Shown here piece after piece: positions 9,201 through 12,104 of a DNA stretch of 12,104 nucleotides. Under the pieces are notes generated by a model, which had not been told where the DNA came from, did not search any database, and worked only from the letters and a program-made list of their open reading frames with translations. Origin of the DNA: Alphaproteobacteria bacterium UBA7691 (lineage in GTDB: Bacteria > Pseudomonadota > Alphaproteobacteria > Ferrovibrionales > Ferrovibrionaceae); the NCBI GenBank assembly GCA_002482765.1, contig DLGP01000074.1, positions 1-12,104 on the forward strand, given 5' to 3'. Each line of letters begins with the position of its first letter. The stretch's first letter is position 1. A program made the position numbers and the translations under genes.

Positions 9201-12104
9201 AAGGATGCGGTCGCGCTGGCCGATGGCGGCAACAGTGTCACCGTCAGCAATGTGGAAACCCTCACCGGCGGCAGCGGCGATGATGCGGTCAATTATGTCG
9301 GCAGCGGCAATGTTGATCTTGGCGCTGGCGCCGATACGCTCAGCCTGGGCAATGCCGGCGGCAATGTCACCGCCGCCAATGCCGAAACCATTCAGGGCGG
9401 CAGCGGCGCCGATACGGTCAGCCTCACGGGTTCCACCGATGGCGTGATTGTTGATCTTGGCGCTGGCGGCGATGCGCTTGATCTCGGCGATGCTGGCGGC
9501 AGCATCACGCTGGCCAATGTGGAAACCGTCACCGGCGGCAGCGGCACCGATGCCGTGACTCTGGATCAGGCGCAAAGCGGCGGCAGCCTTGATCTTGGCG
9601 CCGGCAACGACAGCCTGCATCTGGCCGATGGCGGCAACACGCTGACCCTGGCCAATATCGAAAGCGTGGCTGGCGGCAGCGGCAGTGACGCGATCAATTT
9701 CAGCGGTAATGGCAGCCTGGATCTGGGCGATGGCGAAGATACCGTGGCGCTGGCCGATGGCGGCGCCAATGTCACGCTGGCGAATGTTGAAAATGTGGTG
9801 GGCGGCAGCGGGGCAGATACCGTCACCCTGATTCCGCCCAGTGTGCCGGGTGTGGTTGATCTGGGCGCTGGCGGCGACAAGCTGATCCTGGCCGATGACG
9901 GCAATATGCTGACCGTCGCCAATGTGGAAACCCTGGTGGCCGGCGGCGGCAATGACGACATCACGCTGGCTGGCGCCGCTGAGGGCAGCCAGGTTGACCT
10001 GGGGGCCGGCGACGACACGCTGACCCTGGCCGATGGCGGCAATCTGCTGACGGTTACCAATGCCGAGACTGTGTTTGGCGGTAGTGGCGCCGATACTGTC
10101 ACTTATGCCGGCAATGGCCTTATCGATCTTGGCGCGGGTGCCGATAGCCTGCTGCTGGATGCGGCCGGCGCCGATGTCACAGTCAGTAATGTGGAAAGCA
10201 TCACCGGCGGCAGCGGCAATGATGCCGTAACCCTGACCGATCCGGTGAGCGGTGCGACCATCGATCTCGGCGGCGGCAAGGACAGCCTGGCTTTGGCCGA
10301 TGGCGGCAATAATCTCAGTGTTGCCAATGTTGAAACCGTTGCCGGTGGCGCGGGCGACGATCAGGTTGGCTATAGCGGCACTGGCAGCCTTGATCTTGGT
10401 GGCGGTGATGACACGCTGACGCTTTATGGCGCGGCGAATAATGTCACGCTTTCAAATGTTGAGAATGTGGCTGGTGGCGATGGTGATGATACCGTCACCC
10501 TGATCCCGCCGAGCGTGCCTGGCCTGATTGATCTCGGCGGCGGCAACGACAAGCTGATCCTGGCTTCCGATGGCAGCCAGCTCACCATCGCCAATATTGA
10601 AAGCCTGGTGGGCGGCGCCGGTGATGACGATATCACGCTGGCCAACACTGTCAGCGGCGGCAATATCGATCTGGCTGGTGGCAACGATAAGCTGACCCTG
10701 GCCGATGGCGGCAACAGCCTGACCGTGACCAACACCGAAACGGTGCAGGGCGGCAGCGGCAATGACAGCGTCACGCTTGGCAGCAAGCTGGTCAGTGGCG
10801 GCATTGATCTTGGCGCTGGCGGCGACGCGCTCAAGCTCGCCGATGTTGGCAATAGCGGCACGCTGAGCAATGTCGAAACCGTGCTCGGCGGCAGCGGCAA
10901 CGATATCGTCTATCTCGATACGCCGGTTTCCGGCGGTAGTGTCGATCTGGCCGGCGGCAGCGACAAGCTGTTCCTGGCTGATGGCGGCAATGACTTGGCC
11001 GTGGCCAATGTTGAATCGGTTGTTGGCGGCAGCGGCGACGACATTGTGAGCTATAACGGCACCGGCAGCCTGGATCTTGGCGCCGGCAATGACACGCTGA
11101 TCCTGACCGGCGCCGCCAATGCGGTGACGGTGGCGAATATCGAGACCGTGCAGGGCGGCAGCGGCAATGATGCGGTGACTCTGGCGGCGGCGATTGCCAA
11201 TGGCGCGGTTGATCTTGGCGCCGGCAATGACAGCCTCACCCTGGCTGCCGGCGGCAATAGCCTGACACTCAGCAATGTTGAGAAGCTGACCGGCGGCTCG
11301 GGCGATGATTATGTCACGCTGGGCAATCTGGTCAGCGATGCCAGCTTTGATCTGGCCGGCGGCAAGGACACGCTGCAACTGGCCAATGGCACGAACAGCG
11401 TCACGGTTGGCAATATTGAAACCGTGCTTGGCGGTAGTGGCAACGACAGCGTTACATTCAATGGCTCGGGCCGCGTCGATCTTGGCGCCGGCAGCGATAT
11501 CCTGGCCTTTGGTGCCAGCGGCGGCGCCATCACCACCAGCAATGTGGAAAGCGCTGTTGGCGGCACTGGCGCCGATAGCCTCACTCTGGGCGGCGCCGGC
11601 AGCATCACCACCAGCGGTGTTGAAAGCGTCTCCGGCTCAAGCGGCGCCGATAGCATCACGGTGACCGGCAATGCCGGCGCCAATCTCTCGGGCGGCGATG
11701 GCAACGACATCCTGCGCGGCGGCGATGGCAATGATGTGATTGATGGCGGCACCGGCAGCGACCAGCTTTTTGGCGGCGCCGGCAACGATACGTTTAATAA
11801 TTCAGTTGACGGCCTGTGGGCCAATGGCTGGACCGCGAAGAATGTCGGCAATGGCCCCGGCCTGGCCGGCACGGGCGAGAGTGTCAGCATTTCCGGCCAG
11901 GTGCGCAGCTATGATGTGATTGATGGCGGCGAAGGGATTGATACCGTCAATCTCTCCGGCGGCAATGATGCGCTGTTCCTCGACGACCATTACAGCGAAA
12001 CCCCGGGCACCGGCCTGCGGCTGAAGGATATCGAGATCATCAATGCCGGCGACGGCAATGATATCGTTGACCTGACCAGCACAACCTACACCATTGGCAC
12101 GGTA
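3255..12104 (+). CDS. Giant RTX-like repeat protein (3'-incomplete, probably secreted)
   Basis: One frame without a stop gives at least 2950 residues and continues past the window edge. About 2812 residues are tandem units of about 45. Each carries GGSGxDxVTL, then GGxIDLGAGxDxLxLADGGN, then LTVxNVETV. Four perfect RTX nonapeptides follow (residues 2813-2848), then a non-repetitive stretch with GGNDALFLDD and IEIINAGDGNDIVDL. GGxGxDxUx motifs bind calcium in beta-rolls of type I-secreted proteins, so an extracellular or surface-attached calcium-dependent protein (giant adhesin or matrix protein) is the likely role. The C-terminal secretion signal would lie outside the window. The protein is rich in G, D, N, S, T and A, poor in K and R, and essentially free of cysteine in the repeats. 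There is no N-terminal signal peptide, as usual for type I substrates. The start is uncertain: an in-frame TGA sits at 3237-3239, the first in-frame ATG is at 3498 inside repeat 2, and GTG 3255 falls inside a repeat, so the true N-terminus may be lost. The function is inferred. Confidence 0.85.
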   Translation, partial: MPTTLTDAGGTHTLANVDTLQGSSGDDKVTIANVIAAPQIDLGAGNDSLQLPATGNIYATISNTETITGGAGGDSVTLGSTMDGGLVNLGLGNDTLKLADGVNRLSVTDIESVIGNNGADYVIANSAVSRASFALGGGQDVLQLANGTNLAYVSQTETVLGGSGADTVEMRDGFVSGSRVDLGAGSDSLTLNNSSANTVLVANVETLKGGSLNDTVTLEGAVTGMKVDLLLGADTLVLADGGNRLNVTGVETVLGGSGADVVTALGKNAGTLIDLGAGKDVLEIGASGSFSVANVETVTGSTGADVVMLKSVATEGVTVDLGAGSDQLRLADGENFVTANGVEIVAGGSGADSVKLGDTSTKTSVDLAGGEDKLTLGNAGGVYSVANVETISGGSGADKVSLTSQFNGSLDLGSGSDSVSFGNGGGNATLANVETITGGIGSETITLQSGMVNGKVDLGAGNGFDSLQLANASNTLSVSGVETLLGAGGADSVTLSAAVKSGVIDLGDGADKLVLANGANGLTIGNVETLTGGTGADVIRLSTTLGPNNNVDLGAGTDSLMLADGGNQATITNVEVINGGSGDDRVTLGAGTTKANVYLGSGADSLTLSASGSVVTVADVETLIGGAGADTVTIYGVAPSDGVIDLGGGSDKLTLTGANNNNLALANVETLIGSAGNETITLKTTVNGALVDLARGDDSLTLADGGNTISVANIDTVTGGSGNDSVILSKASPTRLDLGEGVDKVTLVSGTNTVTLSGVESVQGGTGGDKIFFSGSVASNAAIDLGAGNDVVQLDGVANTLTINNAESVFGGSAADSITLGSGATKVTVNLGDGLDSLTLSNAGSAATVANIETVIAGAGIDKVTVNAGLTNALIDLGGSSDTLKLASAVNSATIANVETLTGGGTTDTITIQSSLNNAKIDLGGGYDSLSLDDVANALTAISVETLVGGAVNDVIRLEKSARAVVDGGDGKDSLVLGNAASMTTLSNLETLTGGTAADIVTLMDSKLSASVIDLGNGVDKLTLASGNNTLTLSNVETVVGLDGNDVIYNAVTTAKGSYNLGAGNDKFVLADGNNSATFAGVETIIAGSGNDKLAFGTGGAQGVVLDAGAGADSVKLATGGNSISISNAETVSGASGADIVTYSGTGLIDLSSGLDTLTLAGAANSVTLAGVETVNGGAGDDAVQLKAVVSRGMSINLGSGNDKLTLANGANTQTLFGTETVIGGTGNDIITVGDVVTNGYMDLGKGADKLVFAVGGSTYTVDNVETVIGSTGSDTIALGSSQPTKTVIDLGAGNDTLIINGGGVLSLTNIETVIGSANGDALTLGTVLIDGMVDLRGGNDSLILAKGDNRITVANIETVTGSTGNETITFSGTGSADLGAGNDLLRFADGGNNAVTAANFETVLGGTGNDALTLTQGIGAASSPYSIDLGAGSDAIKLADGGNTLNAINIESVTGGSGMDNVVLASKVDGGKVDLLGGTDSLKLANGGNSLTVTNVESVTGGSGDDSVTYSGTGFLDLGSGNDTLGLAAGSNNVTAANVENVLGGSGADTLTLTDRLSGGNIDLAGGADKLILASGGNTLLVANTETIIGGDGTDEVTLGAGTTALQVSSVERVIGSATAERLTLGDGGNFVQVSHVESITGGKGNDAVLLTEGRTGGTIDLADGDDLLVLADDGNRLTINNVETVLGGKGDDYVTFTGKGYIDLGEGVDKLVLVGNTTLVTAVNVETVTSSAAQDNVTFKLDTAVTAGNFDFGDGQDGLILADGGNTLTTTNVETITGGSGNDKITFNGGGSANLGDGQDTLQIGSGGGSYTVTGTETVSGSNNTDKVTFGETVNGGVSVDLGGGKDAVTLADGGNTITLSNVESVSGGSGGDSVTLGNASTGGNVDLGAGSDTLQLADGTNQFTVSNAETVLGGSGSDTITISGNGDVNLGAGNDTLILGNGGATVTVAGVETLVGGTGGDSVTFAETLDGSGIDLGAGKDAVALADGGNSVTVSNVETLTGGSGDDAVNYVGSGNVDLGAGADTLSLGNAGGNVTAANAETIQGGSGADTVSLTGSTDGVIVDLGAGGDALDLGDAGGSITLANVETVTGGSGTDAVTLDQAQSGGSLDLGAGNDSLHLADGGNTLTLANIESVAGGSGSDAINFSGNGSLDLGDGEDTVALADGGANVTLANVENVVGGSGADTVTLIPPSVPGVVDLGAGGDKLILADDGNMLTVANVETLVAGGGNDDITLAGAAEGSQVDLGAGDDTLTLADGGNLLTVTNAETVFGGSGADTVTYAGNGLIDLGAGADSLLLDAAGADVTVSNVESITGGSGNDAVTLTDPVSGATIDLGGGKDSLALADGGNNLSVANVETVAGGAGDDQVGYSGTGSLDLGGGDDTLTLYGAANNVTLSNVENVAGGDGDDTVTLIPPSVPGLIDLGGGNDKLILASDGSQLTIANIESLVGGAGDDDITLANTVSGGNIDLAGGNDKLTLADGGNSLTVTNTETVQGGSGNDSVTLGSKLVSGGIDLGAGGDALKLADVGNSGTLSNVETVLGGSGNDIVYLDTPVSGGSVDLAGGSDKLFLADGGNDLAVANVESVVGGSGDDIVSYNGTGSLDLGAGNDTLILTGAANAVTVANIETVQGGSGNDAVTLAAAIANGAVDLGAGNDSLTLAAGGNSLTLSNVEKLTGGSGDDYVTLGNLVSDASFDLAGGKDTLQLANGTNSVTVGNIETVLGGSGNDSVTFNGSGRVDLGAGSDILAFGASGGAITTSNVESAVGGTGADSLTLGGAGSITTSGVESVSGSSGADSITVTGNAGANLSGGDGNDILRGGDGNDVIDGGTGSDQLFGGAGNDTFNNSVDGLWANGWTAKNVGNGPGLAGTGESVSISGQVRSYDVIDGGEGIDTVNLSGGNDALFLDDHYSETPGTGLRLKDIEIINAGDGNDIVDLTSTTYTIGTV
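8013..8171 (+). repeat. Contracted repeats: two half units of 26 residues
   Basis: The Glu codons of successive VE motifs lie at 8013, 8091 and 8169. That is two steps of exactly 78 bases (26 residues) instead of the usual 129-138. The motifs read NTETIIGG, SSVERVIGS and SHVESITGG. The intervening sequence keeps one glycine-rich turn per step instead of two, so each step looks like half a normal unit. The next motif (8307) resumes at the normal 138 bases, and frame is maintained throughout. Confidence 0.75.
9654..10680 (+). repeat. Duplicated five-repeat block within the array
   Basis: The rare segment VTLIPPSVPG occurs twice, at 9822 and 10494, exactly 672 bases (five units, 224 residues) apart. 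Both copies are preceded by an unusual NVEN in place of NVET/NVES and followed by DKLILA and then DDITLA at the same spacing. The shared neighbours indicate that several units were copied together. The copies differ at many synonymous positions, so the event is not recent. Confidence 0.65.
11541..11666 (+). repeat. Terminal half units closing the repeat array
   Basis: NVESAVGG and GVESVSGS have their Glu codons at 11547 and 11622, 75 bases (25 residues) apart. Both are preceded by an ITTS strand and followed by GADS. Here the array steps down from the two-turn unit to a single-turn unit just before the canonical RTX nonapeptides begin at 11691. Confidence 0.7.
11691..11798 (+). repeat. Four consecutive canonical RTX nonapeptide repeats
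   Basis: Four in-phase 27-base units encode GGDGNDILR, GGDGNDVID, GGTGSDQLF and GGAGNDTFN. They match the GGxGxDxUx consensus of haemolysin-type calcium-binding repeats, in which consecutive nonapeptides wind into a parallel beta-roll with calcium in each turn. This is the strongest direct evidence that the giant protein is an RTX/type I secretion substrate. Confidence 0.93.
11799..12104 (+). other. Start of a non-repetitive domain after the RTX block (runs off the window)
   Basis: Residues 2849-2950 no longer follow the repeat. They include two tryptophans (LWANGW), which are rare elsewhere in the array, then VIDGGEGIDTVNL, GGNDALFLDDHYS, RLKDIEIINAGDGNDIVDL. The GGEGID and GDGNDIVDL pieces are single RTX-like turns embedded in a longer module. 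As far as I recall, segments of the form NDALFLDD...IEVINAG are common in large calcium-binding proteins of alphaproteobacteria, but I cannot confirm this here. The end of the protein and its secretion signal lie beyond the window. Confidence 0.6.

Larger units (their letters stand above)
3255..11690 (+). repeat. Tandem array of about 63 degenerate coding repeats (about 45 residues each)
   Basis: Counting the NVE(T/S)(V/I/L) signature by eye gives about 63 copies, from the codon at 3306 (variant NVDTL) to 11622. The mean spacing is about 134 bases (44.7 residues). Most units are 46 residues (138 bases) or 43 residues (129 bases). Each holds two calcium-motif-like turns, GGSGxDxV and LGAGxDxL, separated by a beta-strand and a LADGGN turn. 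Copies differ strongly at synonymous sites, so this is an old array kept by protein-level selection. It is not a recent DNA-level expansion. Confidence 0.9.

Noticed and set aside
4650..9620. Open frame of 1656 codons on the minus strand opposite the giant gene
   Set aside because: It is in codon register with the sense frame, so it is interrupted only where the sense gene uses TTA, CTA or TCA. These codons are rare in this GC-rich gene, and the frame ends at a TCA serine codon at 4650-4652. Its repeats are the reverse-complement image of the sense repeats. The RTX signature on the plus strand is decisive.
10452..11378. Open frame of 308 codons on the minus strand
   Set aside because: In-register shadow of the sense repeats; no independent start signal or family resemblance.
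3255..11690. CRISPR array or DNA-level tandem repeat
   Set aside because: The repetition is at protein level with heavy synonymous divergence and no constant repeat or unique spacer structure.

Overview
The window is GC-rich bacterial DNA. It carries short spacers, a coupled start codon with a purine-rich ribosome binding site, and a gene with type I secretion-style calcium-binding repeats. A Gram-negative proteobacterium is the best guess. An alphaproteobacterium is likely but is inferred only from composition and protein style; nothing in the window fixes the taxon.

Layout: (1) 11-1108, minus strand, an intact GT-B fold glycosyltransferase of the GT4 type. (2) 1109-1308, a divergent spacer with one candidate promoter for the plus strand. 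(3) 1309-1694, plus strand, the C-terminal remnant of a second GT4-like glycosyltransferase, apparently frameshifted and lacking its N-terminal half. (4) 1694-2617, plus strand, an intact NAD-dependent sugar epimerase/dehydratase whose start overlaps the remnant's stop. (5) 2618-3254, a 637-base spacer with no convincing gene, locally AT-rich and containing a 9-bp perfect inverted repeat. (6) 3255-12104, plus strand, one uninterrupted reading frame of at least 2950 codons that runs off the right edge. It encodes a giant repetitive acidic protein with about 63 copies of a unit of about 45 residues, followed by four canonical RTX nonapeptides and the start of a non-repetitive domain.

The left third looks like part of a cell-surface polysaccharide or glycan locus (two glycosyltransferases, one of them decayed, plus a nucleotide-sugar epimerase). 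The right three quarters is a giant RTX-like, probably secreted, surface protein. No secretion ABC transporter, membrane fusion protein or outer-membrane channel lies in the window, so secretion is inferred from the repeats only. A functional link between the glycan genes and the giant protein is possible but not shown.

The most interesting content is the internal architecture of the giant gene. Its first codons fall inside a repeat with an in-frame stop just upstream. It has a higher-order 405-bp (135-residue) periodicity confined to the second half, at least one duplicated five-repeat block, and two places where the unit contracts to a half unit of 25-26 residues. Very long open frames on the opposite strand of this gene are explained as codon-usage shadows.
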